Part shown: positions 44,534 through 53,318 of the stretch, one piece after another
Layout: every line of letters begins with the position of its first letter
How positions within the stretch are numbered: the stretch's first letter is position 1
IMG/VR virus record: IMGVR_UViG_3300035670_000185
Location: 1-64,000 of that record
Reading direction: 5' to 3' (one strand)
Length of the DNA stretch: 64,000 nt
From: a virus
Notes under the pieces: model-generated
The model's input: the letters and a program-made list of their open reading frames with translations, nothing else
Told to the model about the DNA's origin: nothing
Database searches by the model: none
Program-made: the position numbers and the translations under genes

Positions 44534-45535
44534 GTGATTAAAACATTATTAGTGGACGGAGACAATCTGTTCAAAATAGGATTTCATGGAGTAAAAGAGT
44601 TGTATAATGGTGGAGACCACTTAGGTGGAATCTACCATTTTATAAACACCATTCGAAAATTTCTCGAAGAACATAATCATGACAAAGTAATTATATTTTG
44701 GGATGGTGAGTCAAACTCTTCCATAAGGAAATCCATATATCCCCAATATAAGGCAAACCGTCGTCAGGATATGAATGAGTTTAAGTACGAATCATATCTT
44801 CAACAGAAGTCGAGAGTTAAACAATATCTCGAAGAAATATTCGTGCGTCAGGTTGAAATGATTAATAATGAAGCGGACGACCTTATTGCATATTATACCA
44901 AATTGTCCATTGATGAGGAAGTTATTATTTTTTCTGCGGACAAAGACCTAACTCAACTCATATCAGAACGGGTAACCATCTACTCTCCGACCTCCAAACA
45001 ATATTATAGGTATGGAGACATGATTACCATTAACAAGGTCAACATACCCCACCAAAACGTCTTATTAACAAAGATTCTAACGGGGGATAAGTCCGATAAC
45101 ATTGATGGTATAGAAATGTTGGGGGAAAAAACTTTAGTCAAATTATTTCCCGAGTTGTTGGAGAAATCATGTACTATCGAGGAAATCTTGGATAATGCGC
45201 GAAATAACGAGCAAAAGAAAAAACCAAAAGCATTAGAAAACATTTTGATTGGTAAAACTAAAAATGGTACATTTGGCCAAGATTTCTTTGAAATAAATAA
45301 AAAAATTGTTGACCTCTATAACCCTTTGATTACTGATGATGGAAAAGAATTAGTGGAACAGATTTACACCGACACAATTGACCCCACAGACCGTGGATAC
45401 AAAAACTTGATGAGAATGATGATGGAGGACGGCCTCTTCAAGTATCTACCCAAGAATGATGAAGCTTGGGTAAATTTCCTCCGACCATTTATGAAACTTA
45501 CACGAAAAGAAAAAAGAAACACAAACAAAAATTAA
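44534..45535 (+). CDS. rnh: FEN-type 5'-3' exonuclease/RNase H (T4 rnh-like)
   Basis: 333 aa starting at GTG 44534. LLVDGDNLFKIGFHG (first Asp), FWDGESNSSIRKSIYPQYKA, EADDLIAYYTKLS, FSADKDLTQLISERVTIYSP, and KILTGDKSDNIDGIEMLGEK give all the acidic metal clusters of the 5' nuclease family. T4 RNase H is 305 aa. Role: removing RNA primers and 5' flaps on the lagging strand. The unusual GTG start and the closeness of the HNH stop (10 nt) suggest the original leader was replaced when the HNH gene arrived. Confidence 0.9.
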   Translation: MIKTLLVDGDNLFKIGFHGVKELYNGGDHLGGIYHFINTIRKFLEEHNHDKVIIFWDGESNSSIRKSIYPQYKANRRQDMNEFKYESYLQQKSRVKQYLEEIFVRQVEMINNEADDLIAYYTKLSIDEEVIIFSADKDLTQLISERVTIYSPTSKQYYRYGDMITINKVNIPHQNVLLTKILTGDKSDNIDGIEMLGEKTLVKLFPELLEKSCTIEEILDNARNNEQKKKPKALENILIGKTKNGTFGQDFFEINKKIVDLYNPLITDDGKELVEQIYTDTIDPTDRGYKNLMRMMMEDGLFKYLPKNDEAWVNFLRPFMKLTRKEKRNTNKN

Positions 45536-45542
45536 AAACTTT

Positions 45543-45995
45543 ATGAAAGAGCAAGACAGTACTAAAATGGAATTTCTATTAACCCTTAACGATAACATCG
45601 TGGTTCAAAGATATTTCAATGTTAGAGGTTACAATCCAAATGCAAAAAACTCCATTGAGTTCTATGAATTCATTAATGGAGTGAAAGAAGAACTTCAGTA
45701 TCATTTGAAAATGAAGACCGTAATTTACATGATGGACAACAGTGAATCCATTATGCACGATTCTTCAATTATGGATACATCTTATACTGAGGGTCCAGAA
45801 ATTTTCAATATTTTCGTCAAAGTTGGGGACACGACAATTTGTCATAGAATTTTTGATGGAAAATTTTTTCCACCTAAAGTTCGTTATACCGTTGACGTAC
45901 GACCCTTTTTGAAAGATATTCTTCGAGAATTAACTGACATTTTTTCCGAACAAACATTAAGTTACCAATATTTGGATTTTGATTTGAGTAAGTGA
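45543..45995 (+). CDS. Conserved-type hypothetical protein in replication operon
   Basis: 150 aa, 7 nt after the 5' nuclease stop. Mixed alpha/beta composition (EFLLTLNDNIVVQRYFNVRG, FYEFINGVKEELQYHL, DTSYTEGPEIFNIFVKVGDT, DVRPFLKDILRELTDIF). No motif recognised. Its place between nuclease and helicase suggests a replication role, but no family can be named. Confidence 0.6.
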   Translation: MKEQDSTKMEFLLTLNDNIVVQRYFNVRGYNPNAKNSIEFYEFINGVKEELQYHLKMKTVIYMMDNSESIMHDSSIMDTSYTEGPEIFNIFVKVGDTTICHRIFDGKFFPPKVRYTVDVRPFLKDILRELTDIFSEQTLSYQYLDFDLSK

Positions 45996-46011
45996 GTATT
46001 TAATAATACAC

Positions 46012-46019
46012 AGGGGAGG
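46012..46019 (+). promoter_or_regulatory. Strong Shine-Dalgarno for the helicase gene
   Basis: AGGGGAGGA (around 46012-46020), about 12 nt before ATG 46031. It is one of the few clear purine-rich ribosome sites in the window, where most genes lack one. Confidence 0.5.
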
Positions 46020-46030
46020 AACAAAACTAT

Positions 46031-47413
46031 ATGAACAAAAATTTCGATTACTTAGGGAACACATTTCAGATTCAATTACTGAATCAGATTGTGGTAGATA
46101 AAGATTTTTCATCGTCTATTCTTGATGTTATCGAATCAACTTATTTCGACAATAAGTATTTCAAAATCATTCTACAAATGATAAAGGAGTACTATGTGAA
46201 GTATGAGTCAACCCCTAATTTTGAAACTCTCGAACAAATAATCAAGTCCGAAGTATCCCAAGAGTTGGTTGCAAAAATTGTTTTAGACACTCTAAAACAA
46301 GTTAAGGAAGCACCATTCGAAGGGACACAATTTGTACAAGAAAAAGCCTTGAAGTTCTGTAAACAACAAGAACTACAGAAGGCGATGGATAAGGCTCAAA
46401 AAATCATCACTCAAGGTGATTTTGAATCTTATGATAAAGTTGAGGGATTGGTTAGGGAGGCACTACAGGTTGGTGAGATTGAGAAAGGTCAAACGGACAT
46501 TTTCTCTGACTTGGATACTGTATTGGATGAGGACTATAGACATCCAATTCCTATGGGTATTCCAGGCATTGACAAACTCCTTAAAGGAGGGTTGGCAAAG
46601 GGAGAGATTGGAGTAATTCTTGCACCAACTGGTGTAGGTAAAACAACTATCTTGACTAAGATTGCAAATACGGCATTCAACTTAGGATACAATGTCCTTC
46701 AAGTATTTTTCGAAGACAACCCAAAGATTGTTCAAAGGAAACACTTTACAATATGGACAGGTATTCCACCTGATGAATTGGCGCATCATAAAGAAGAAGT
46801 GATGTCCAAAATTACTGAAGTACAAGAAACAATGAAGAATAAACTTGTATTGAAGAAGTTGGCATCTGATACTATGACTATGAACCAAATTAAAAATCAG
46901 GTTCGAAAAATGATTGCAGATGGAAACAAAATTGATATGATTATGTTAGATTATATTGATTGTGTGTTACCTGAATCTTCATCAAAGGATGAATGGAAAG
47001 CTGAAGGGTCTGTAATGAGAGGATTCGAGGCTATGTGTCATGAACTTAACTTAGTTGGTTGGACTGCAACTCAAGGAAATAGAAGTTCTATTTCTTCAGA
47101 AGTTGTGACAACAGACCAAATGGGGGGGTCAATCAAAAAGGCGCAAGTTGGTCACGTCATCATTACAGTTGCAAAAACTCTTCAACAGAAGGAAATGAAC
47201 TTGGCAACAATTGCAATTACAAAATCTCGTCTTGGAAAAGATGGTGTAGTATTCGAAAATTGTAAGTTCAATAATGAACTATTGGAGATTGATACTGAAA
47301 GTTCAGTTACATTCTTAGGATTCGAAGAACAACAAGAGGAGAAGAAGAGAGATAGGGTGAAAGAGTTGATGGAAAAAAGAAAACAAAAAGAGCAACAAAA
47401 ACAACAATTATAA
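46031..47413 (+). CDS. gp41: DnaB-type replicative helicase (gp41-like)
   Basis: 460 aa (T4 gp41: 475 aa). An N-terminal helical domain (1-150) precedes the RecA-like domain: MGIPGIDKLLKGGLAKGEIG, Walker A APTGVGKT (198-205), VFFEDNPKIVQRKHFTIWTG, Walker B IDMIMLDYIDCV, GWTATQGNRSS (H3-type glutamine), and KSRLGKDG (arginine finger). Hexameric 5'-3' helicase expected. The C-terminal tail is Lys/Glu/Gln-rich (RVKELMEKRKQKEQQKQ). Confidence 0.93.
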   Translation: MNKNFDYLGNTFQIQLLNQIVVDKDFSSSILDVIESTYFDNKYFKIILQMIKEYYVKYESTPNFETLEQIIKSEVSQELVAKIVLDTLKQVKEAPFEGTQFVQEKALKFCKQQELQKAMDKAQKIITQGDFESYDKVEGLVREALQVGEIEKGQTDIFSDLDTVLDEDYRHPIPMGIPGIDKLLKGGLAKGEIGVILAPTGVGKTTILTKIANTAFNLGYNVLQVFFEDNPKIVQRKHFTIWTGIPPDELAHHKEEVMSKITEVQETMKNKLVLKKLASDTMTMNQIKNQVRKMIADGNKIDMIMLDYIDCVLPESSSKDEWKAEGSVMRGFEAMCHELNLVGWTATQGNRSSISSEVVTTDQMGGSIKKAQVGHVIITVAKTLQQKEMNLATIAITKSRLGKDGVVFENCKFNNELLEIDTESSVTFLGFEEQQEEKKRDRVKELMEKRKQKEQQKQQL

Positions 47414-47431
47414 AAAACAATTAAATAAATT

Positions 47432-48379
47432 ATGGAAAAAATTTTAGTAGAAAATCCGAACAGATTCGTAATATTCCCAATCGAACACAATGACATTTGG
47501 GAGTTTTATAAGCAACATCAAGCGGCATTTTGGACAGCAGAAGAAGTTGATTTGACTAATGATATCAGAGATTGGAATAATCTTACTGAAAATGAACAAT
47601 ATTTTATCAAGAATATTCTGTCGTTCTTTGCGGCATCTGACGGTATTGTTAATGAAAACCTTGCCGAAAATTTCGTAAAAGAGGTTCAATATCCTGAAGC
47701 GAAGTTTTTCTATGGGTTCCAATTAATGATGGAAAATATCCACAGCTTGATGTATTCATTATTGATTGACACCTATATCTCTAATGAGAAGGAAAAACAA
47801 CTTTGTTTCACCGCATTAGATAATCTTCCTGCAGTACAAAAGAAGGCTAGCTGGGCCCTTGATTGGATTAAAAACTCTACGTTCCAAGAACGTCTCATCG
47901 CTTTTGCTGCGGTTGAAGGTATTTTCTTTTCAGGGTCATTCTGTTCTATCTTCTGGTTAAAGTCACGTGGTATTATGCAAGGTTTGTGTAATGCAAACAG
48001 TTTGATTTTCAAAGACGAAAACCTTCATTGTGACTTTGCAATTCATTTGGTGAATAACCACTTAGAGAATAAACCATCAGAAAAAAGAATCAAAGAAATT
48101 CTATTGTCAGCATTGGAGATTGAAAAAGAGTTCATCACAGAATCTTTACCGGTTTCCTTAATTGGTATGAATTCAAACCTAATGAAGCAATATTTGGAAT
48201 TTATTACAGACCAATTATTGGTTAAATTCGGATGTAAAAAAGAGTTCAATGTAGAACAACCATTCAAGTTTATGGAACAAATCGCAGTTGAAACTAAGGG
48301 TAACTTCTTTGAGTCAAGAACAATGGAATACCAAAAAGCGAAACTAAACGAAGAGTTATCATTTGATTCTGATTTTTAA
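47432..48379 (+). CDS. nrdB: Ribonucleotide reductase class Ia small subunit (R2)
   Basis: 315 aa. Di-iron ligands Asp70 ([13 protein letters not shown]), Glu101 and His104 ([10 protein letters not shown]), Glu162 ([10 protein letters not shown]), Glu196 and His199 ([10 protein letters not shown]), and radical Tyr108. The sequence tracks the eukaryotic-type R2 ([23 protein letters not shown]-like [31 protein letters not shown]) and ends in SFDSDF, the tail that docks on R1. It supplies the tyrosyl radical for dNTP synthesis. 18 nt upstream of nrdA. Confidence 0.96.
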   Translation: MEKILVENPNRFVIFPIEHNDIWEFYKQHQAAFWTAEEVDLTNDIRDWNNLTENEQYFIKNILSFFAASDGIVNENLAENFVKEVQYPEAKFFYGFQLMMENIHSLMYSLLIDTYISNEKEKQLCFTALDNLPAVQKKASWALDWIKNSTFQERLIAFAAVEGIFFSGSFCSIFWLKSRGIMQGLCNANSLIFKDENLHCDFAIHLVNNHLENKPSEKRIKEILLSALEIEKEFITESLPVSLIGMNSNLMKQYLEFITDQLLVKFGCKKEFNVEQPFKFMEQIAVETKGNFFESRTMEYQKAKLNEELSFDSDF

Positions 48380-48397
48380 TTTAATACTTTTATATCT

Positions 48398-50824
48398 ATG
48401 ATGTCATTAAAAATTAAAAAAAGAGGTGGGGAGGATGTTTCATTTAATCCTCAAAAAATTTACAACAGAATTAAACGAGCTGCAAAGGGTTTGACTGTAA
48501 ACTCTGATGAGATATTCATTAAAGTAATTACATCTGTTCCAACAGAGGGTAACATAACCACAAAAGAGTTAGATAAACTTGTGTATGAGATTGCTGCGGC
48601 GTATACTGGAAGTCATTATGATTACTCTAGACTTGCAGCTTCAGTTGCAATTTCTTCATATCACAAAGAAACTGACCCAAGTTTTTCAAATGTAATGCAT
48701 ACCCTTCATGCTGATGGTGTCGTTCATGATGAACTAATTGCAATGATTGAAAAGTATGGCCCATCTAAGATTGATGAGGTAATCAACCATGAGAACGATT
48801 ACAATTTCGATTACTTCGCTTGGAGATCTTTACAGGAAATGTACTTGTTGAAAACCCCACAAGGTAAAACTATTGAAAGACCTCAACACATGTATATGAG
48901 AGTTGCATTGTGGGTTACTAATACTTTTGAAGAAGCGGTTGAATATTATGAGTCGTTATCAAACCAACGAATCTCGAAGGCGACTCCAATCATGATTAAC
49001 TCAGGTACTAAAGTTCCACAATTAGCATCTTGTGTATTACACTATAATAACTCAGATTCTCGAGATGGATTGTTAAAAAGTTTGACCGACATTTCAACGT
49101 ATTCTTCAGATGCTGCAGGTATTGGTCTATGTATGTCAAACATCAGAAGTAAAGAAAGTAGAATCACATCTTCAGGTGGATATGCTGGTGGACTATTAAA
49201 ATACTTAAAGATTGTAAACGAATCATTGAGATTCTTCAACCAACAAGGAAGAAGACCTGGTAGTGCGGCTATCTATTTAGAACCATGGCACAAGGACATT
49301 ATGGACTTGTTGGACATTAAGAAAAATACGGGGGCTGAAGAACTTCGAGCTAGAGATTTGTTTACCGCGCTTTGGATTCCTGATAACTTCATGAGAGCGG
49401 TTAAGAACAATGAAGATTGGTATCTGTTCTGTCCTAACGATATTCTTAAGGAGGGTATCAAACCACTACAAGAATGTTATGGTGATGAATATGAGAAGAA
49501 CTATCAGTTGGCTGTTGATATGGGTCTTGGTCGTAAAGTGAAAGCTCAAGAGATTTGGAGTAAAGTGATTGAATCTCAAGTTGAAACTGGTGTGCCTTAC
49601 CTATGTGCTAAAGATAGTGCTAACAAAAAGACAAATCATCAAAACATTGGTGTGATTAAACAATCTAACCTATGTAATGAAATCTATCAGTATACTGATG
49701 AGGACACAACTGCGATTTGTACACTATCATCAATCGTTCTTAAAAACTTTATCGTTGATGGAAAATTTGATTATAAACTTTTGATTGAAGAAGTAAGAAA
49801 GGCTGTTCGAGCATTGAACAATGTTATTGATAAAAATAACTATTCAACTCAAAAAGGTCTCAAAGGAGGATTAGAGCAAAGAGCGATTGGTATTGGAGTT
49901 CAAGGATTGGCGGATGTTTTTTGTCTTTTAGATTACATCTTTACTTCAGACGAAGCAAAGGCGTTGAACAAAAACATTTTCGAGGTGATTTATTTTGCGG
50001 CAATCACTGAAAGTAATGATTTGTGTAAAAAAGGTATCAGAAGACCATACGAATTCTTCAAAGGTTCTCCAATGGCGAAAGGTATTTTCCAATTTGATAT
50101 GTGGGGTTTGAATGATTCAGAATTATTCTTGGATTGGGAAACCTTGAAGAAAGATGTTATGGAATATGGTGTTTGTAACTCTTTGTTTACTGCACAAATG
50201 CCTGTAGCATCTTCAGCAAAGATTACGGGATCATTCGAAATGACCGAACCTGCTCACTCAGCATTGTTTAATAGAAGAGTTGTTGGTGGTGAAATCATGA
50301 TTGTTAACAAATATTTGATTAATGATTTTGAAAAAATTGGTATTTGGTCTGAGGATTTGAAAAATGAAATCATTCTAAATGAAGGGTCAATTCAGAACAT
50401 TAACTTCAATCAGTACTTAGATCCTGAAGATAAGAACTACAATAAGAAGGTTAAGAGAATTGAACATCTTATTCCAAAGTACAAAACAATTTGGGAGATT
50501 TCACAAAGAGAGTTGATTAACATGGCCGCTGACAGAGCACCATTCATCGATCAATCTCAGTCAATGAACATATATATGTCTAACCCTACGTTGTCTAAGA
50601 TTACATCATCACACTTCCATTCATGGGAAAAAGGTTTGAAAACTTTGTGTTATTATGTGAGAACGAAAGCAATTTCAACAGGAGCGAAACACTTAGCGTT
50701 GGATATATCGAAAAACCAAAAACCGAAACCAGTTGTAGAAGTTCCTAAAGTTGATTACAGTAACATGAATCTACCACCAAAACCTGAAGGAATTGATATC
50801 GAGTGTTTCGGTTGTTCATCCTAA
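48398..50824 (+). CDS. nrdA: Ribonucleotide reductase class Ia large subunit (R1)
   Basis: 808 aa. N-terminal ATP-cone (LKIKKRGGEDVSFNPQKIYN, residues 1-~90), active-site Cys212 (QLASCVLH), SNLCNEIYQY with Asn424, Cys426 and Glu428, paired Cys441 (AICTLSS), and C-terminal redox pair CFGC (803-806). Two ATGs in a row at 48398 and 48401; either could be used. It is intact and has the allosteric cone, so activity is regulated by ATP/dATP. The 5' gap lacks TATTTAT. Confidence 0.96.
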   Translation: MMSLKIKKRGGEDVSFNPQKIYNRIKRAAKGLTVNSDEIFIKVITSVPTEGNITTKELDKLVYEIAAAYTGSHYDYSRLAASVAISSYHKETDPSFSNVMHTLHADGVVHDELIAMIEKYGPSKIDEVINHENDYNFDYFAWRSLQEMYLLKTPQGKTIERPQHMYMRVALWVTNTFEEAVEYYESLSNQRISKATPIMINSGTKVPQLASCVLHYNNSDSRDGLLKSLTDISTYSSDAAGIGLCMSNIRSKESRITSSGGYAGGLLKYLKIVNESLRFFNQQGRRPGSAAIYLEPWHKDIMDLLDIKKNTGAEELRARDLFTALWIPDNFMRAVKNNEDWYLFCPNDILKEGIKPLQECYGDEYEKNYQLAVDMGLGRKVKAQEIWSKVIESQVETGVPYLCAKDSANKKTNHQNIGVIKQSNLCNEIYQYTDEDTTAICTLSSIVLKNFIVDGKFDYKLLIEEVRKAVRALNNVIDKNNYSTQKGLKGGLEQRAIGIGVQGLADVFCLLDYIFTSDEAKALNKNIFEVIYFAAITESNDLCKKGIRRPYEFFKGSPMAKGIFQFDMWGLNDSELFLDWETLKKDVMEYGVCNSLFTAQMPVASSAKITGSFEMTEPAHSALFNRRVVGGEIMIVNKYLINDFEKIGIWSEDLKNEIILNEGSIQNINFNQYLDPEDKNYNKKVKRIEHLIPKYKTIWEISQRELINMAADRAPFIDQSQSMNIYMSNPTLSKITSSHFHSWEKGLKTLCYYVRTKAISTGAKHLALDISKNQKPKPVVEVPKVDYSNMNLPPKPEGIDIECFGCSS

Positions 50825-50834
50825 TTGAATAAAT

Positions 50835-50860
50835 AATCCCGATTAAAGTCGGGATTTTTT
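50835..50860 (+). terminator. Terminator after nrdA
   Basis: AATCCCGA (50835-50842) pairs with TCGGGATT (50849-50856) around TTAAAG, then TTTT. It ends the replication/nucleotide operon before the wedge genes. Confidence 0.9.
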
Positions 50861-50869
50861 ATTTTTGGC

Positions 50870-50903
50870 TATTTATAAGGAAAAACAAGGAGATTATATT
50901 TAT
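50870..50903 (+). promoter_or_regulatory. Two TATTTAT elements before the gp25-like gene
   Basis: CTATTTATAAGG (TATTTAT at 50870-50876) and ATATTTATCGTTATGG (50897-50903) precede ATG 50908 by 31 and 4 nt. AGGAG at 50888-50892 lies between and is 15 nt from the start, long for a ribosome site. Confidence 0.5.
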
Positions 50904-50907
50904 CGTT

Positions 50908-51378
50908 ATGGCAAATGGAGTTACATACGGATTAAATTTCCCATTTAGAGATTCTAGACGAGGGGATTATTTGGAACTTACTCAGTTAGAAGCACAACAA
51001 GTAAAATCTGACTTGATACATTTGTTGTTAACTCGTAAAGGGAGTAGATATTATTTACCTGAATTCGGAACAAGGTTATATGAATTTTTATTCGAACCAT
51101 TTGATGGTTTAACGTTTGATGCAATACAATCAGATATTAGGGATGCGGTTCAAAATTTTATGCCTAACCTTCTATTGAATCAAATTACAATAACTCCTGC
51201 AGACCCTATGGAAGAAGTTGATACTATGTTAGGTGAAAATACTGTGGGAACTAGTGAATCTCCAGTATATAGATTTCCAGGTAAAGGTACCTCAGAATAT
51301 ACTGCTAAAATTAGAATAGATTATTCAAACAACAGATCGACTTTTGCTCAGAGCGATTTTGTTATTATCAATATTTAA
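50908..51378 (+). CDS. gp25: Baseplate wedge protein (gp25-like)
   Basis: 156 aa. LELTQLEAQQVKSDLIHLLLTRKGSRYYLPEFGTRLYEFLFEPFD is the classical gp25/GpW wedge (lysozyme-related) core, with an extra C-terminal strand region. It initiates sheath polymerisation from the baseplate and connects to gp6. It is first of a transcription unit whose next gene starts 5 nt after. Confidence 0.9.
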   Translation: MANGVTYGLNFPFRDSRRGDYLELTQLEAQQVKSDLIHLLLTRKGSRYYLPEFGTRLYEFLFEPFDGLTFDAIQSDIRDAVQNFMPNLLLNQITITPADPMEEVDTMLGENTVGTSESPVYRFPGKGTSEYTAKIRIDYSNNRSTFAQSDFVIINI

Positions 51379-51383
51379 TATAG

Positions 51384-53222
51384 ATGGCAAATCGTAAAAT
51401 TTCATACACAACCAGAGATTATCAAGGAATAAGAACTGAGTTACTAAATTATGTAAGGACGTATTATCCTGAGTTAATTCAGGACTTTAATGATGCATCT
51501 GTATTCTCTGTGTTTTTGGATTTGAACGCAGCTGTTGCTGACAACTTACATTATCATATTGATAGAAGTATCCAAGAGACAGTCCTTCAATACGCCCAAC
51601 AAAGATCTTCAATATATAATATTGCAAGGACTTATGGACTTAAACTTCCAGGTCAAAGACCATCAGTTTCTTTAGTTGATTTTTCTATCACAGTTCCGGC
51701 ATTTGGGGATAAAGAAGATGAAAGATATCTTGGTATTCTATCAAGAGGTTCACAAGTTTCAGGAGCGGGAATCATATTTGAAAACATATACGATATCGAT
51801 TTTACTTCGCCATATAATGCCCAAGGATTTCCAAATAGATTAAAGATACCTAATTTCAATGCAAACAATGTTTTAGTGAATTACACTATTACCAAAAGAG
51901 AATTAGTTGTTAACGGTATTACAAAAGTATTCAAGAGAGTTATTACTCCAAATGATGTTAAGCCATTCTTTGAGTTATTTTTACCTGAAAAAAATGTCTT
52001 AGGTATTACTAGTGTTCTGTTGAAAAGTGGTACTGAGTATACAAACGTCCCAACATCCGCCGAATTCTTAGGTGAATCAAACAAATGGTATGAAGTTGAT
52101 GCGTTAGCCGAAGATAGAGTTTTCATTGAAGACCCTACAAAAGTATCCGACCAACCTGGTATTAAAGTTGGTAGATATATCCAAACCCAAAATAGATTTA
52201 TTAGTGAATATACTCCTGAAGGATTTAAGAAATTAACTTTTGGTGGAGGTACAAATACTGCGCAAGATGCCTTGAATCAGTTTACAACGTTGGGGGCGAC
52301 AATTGATTTACAAAGATATTCTAATAACTTGTCGTTAGGTTCGGCATTAACACCAAACTCAACACTTTTTGTCCAATATCGAGTTGGTGGAGGTTTGGGT
52401 ACAAACTTAGGAACAAACGTAATTACCCAAATTGGAACCGTATCCTTTTTCGTAAATGGACCATCAGAACTTACGAACTCATCAGTTGTAAATTCTTTAA
52501 GGTGTAACAACGTAACTGCGGCAATTGGTGGTGCGGGGTTACCATCATTAGAAGAAATTAGAAATTATGTCTCATTCAACTTCTCGGCACAAAAAAGAGC
52601 GGTAACTGTTCAGGACTATGAATCTATAATTCGAAATATGCCATCTGAGTTTGGAGCTCCTGCTAAAGTTTCTGTCACAGAAAACAACAACAAAATATTA
52701 ATTCAATTATTATCTTATGATACCTCAGGAAGGTTGACCAATATTGTATCGAATACTCTTAGACAAAATGTTGCCACTTACTTGTCTAACTATAGAATGA
52801 TGAATGATTATATTTCAATCTTAACTGCAGAGGTTATTGACTTAAGTGTTGAAGTTTCTGTTGTATTAACGTCAGCACAAAACTCAGGACAAGTTATCGC
52901 TGATGTCATTGATAGAATCTCAACTTACTTCGACCCACAGGTAAGAGAATTAGGGCAAAACGTTTATTTATCTGAATTACAAAGTATTGTTCAAAATCAA
53001 AATGGGGTGTTAACGGTATCTGACATCAAAGTATTTAACAATGTTGGGGGTCAATATTCTTCGGCTGAGACATCTATGGAATATTCAAACCCTGAGACCA
53101 GACAAATCGCGCCAGTAAACTCAACAATTTTTGCTCAACCATCACAGGTTTACCAAATCAGATATCCAAATAAGGATATTAAAGTTTTGGTTCAGAACTT
53201 CCAATCGGTTACATTCACATAA
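51384..53222 (+). CDS. gp6: Baseplate wedge protein (gp6-like)
   Basis: 612 aa (T4 gp6: 660 aa). N-terminus ISYTTRDYQGIRTELLNYVR, YYPELIQDFNDASVFSVFLD, ADNLHYHIDRSIQETVLQYA, then Gly-rich beta-sandwich and C-terminal baseplate-J-like helices with AAIGGAGLPSLEEIRNYVSF and KRAVTVQDYESIIRNMPSEF. Functions as the ring-forming wedge protein next to gp25. Confidence 0.88.
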   Translation: MANRKISYTTRDYQGIRTELLNYVRTYYPELIQDFNDASVFSVFLDLNAAVADNLHYHIDRSIQETVLQYAQQRSSIYNIARTYGLKLPGQRPSVSLVDFSITVPAFGDKEDERYLGILSRGSQVSGAGIIFENIYDIDFTSPYNAQGFPNRLKIPNFNANNVLVNYTITKRELVVNGITKVFKRVITPNDVKPFFELFLPEKNVLGITSVLLKSGTEYTNVPTSAEFLGESNKWYEVDALAEDRVFIEDPTKVSDQPGIKVGRYIQTQNRFISEYTPEGFKKLTFGGGTNTAQDALNQFTTLGATIDLQRYSNNLSLGSALTPNSTLFVQYRVGGGLGTNLGTNVITQIGTVSFFVNGPSELTNSSVVNSLRCNNVTAAIGGAGLPSLEEIRNYVSFNFSAQKRAVTVQDYESIIRNMPSEFGAPAKVSVTENNNKILIQLLSYDTSGRLTNIVSNTLRQNVATYLSNYRMMNDYISILTAEVIDLSVEVSVVLTSAQNSGQVIADVIDRISTYFDPQVRELGQNVYLSELQSIVQNQNGVLTVSDIKVFNNVGGQYSSAETSMEYSNPETRQIAPVNSTIFAQPSQVYQIRYPNKDIKVLVQNFQSVTFT

Positions 53223-53295
53223 TTGGTTTATTATCCCAATCTTTGATTTATAATTTATAATGTGTGTATTCAATTCTTAAAAATTACACATAAAC

Positions 53296-53302
53296 TATTT
53301 AT
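53296..53302 (+). promoter_or_regulatory. TATTTAT late-promoter candidate
   Basis: CTATTTATAAATTAAAG, 16 nt before ATG 53319; it shares 15 nt (TATTTATAAATTAAA) with sites at 3896 and 61648. Confidence 0.6.
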
Positions 53303-53318
53303 AAATTAAAGATATTTC

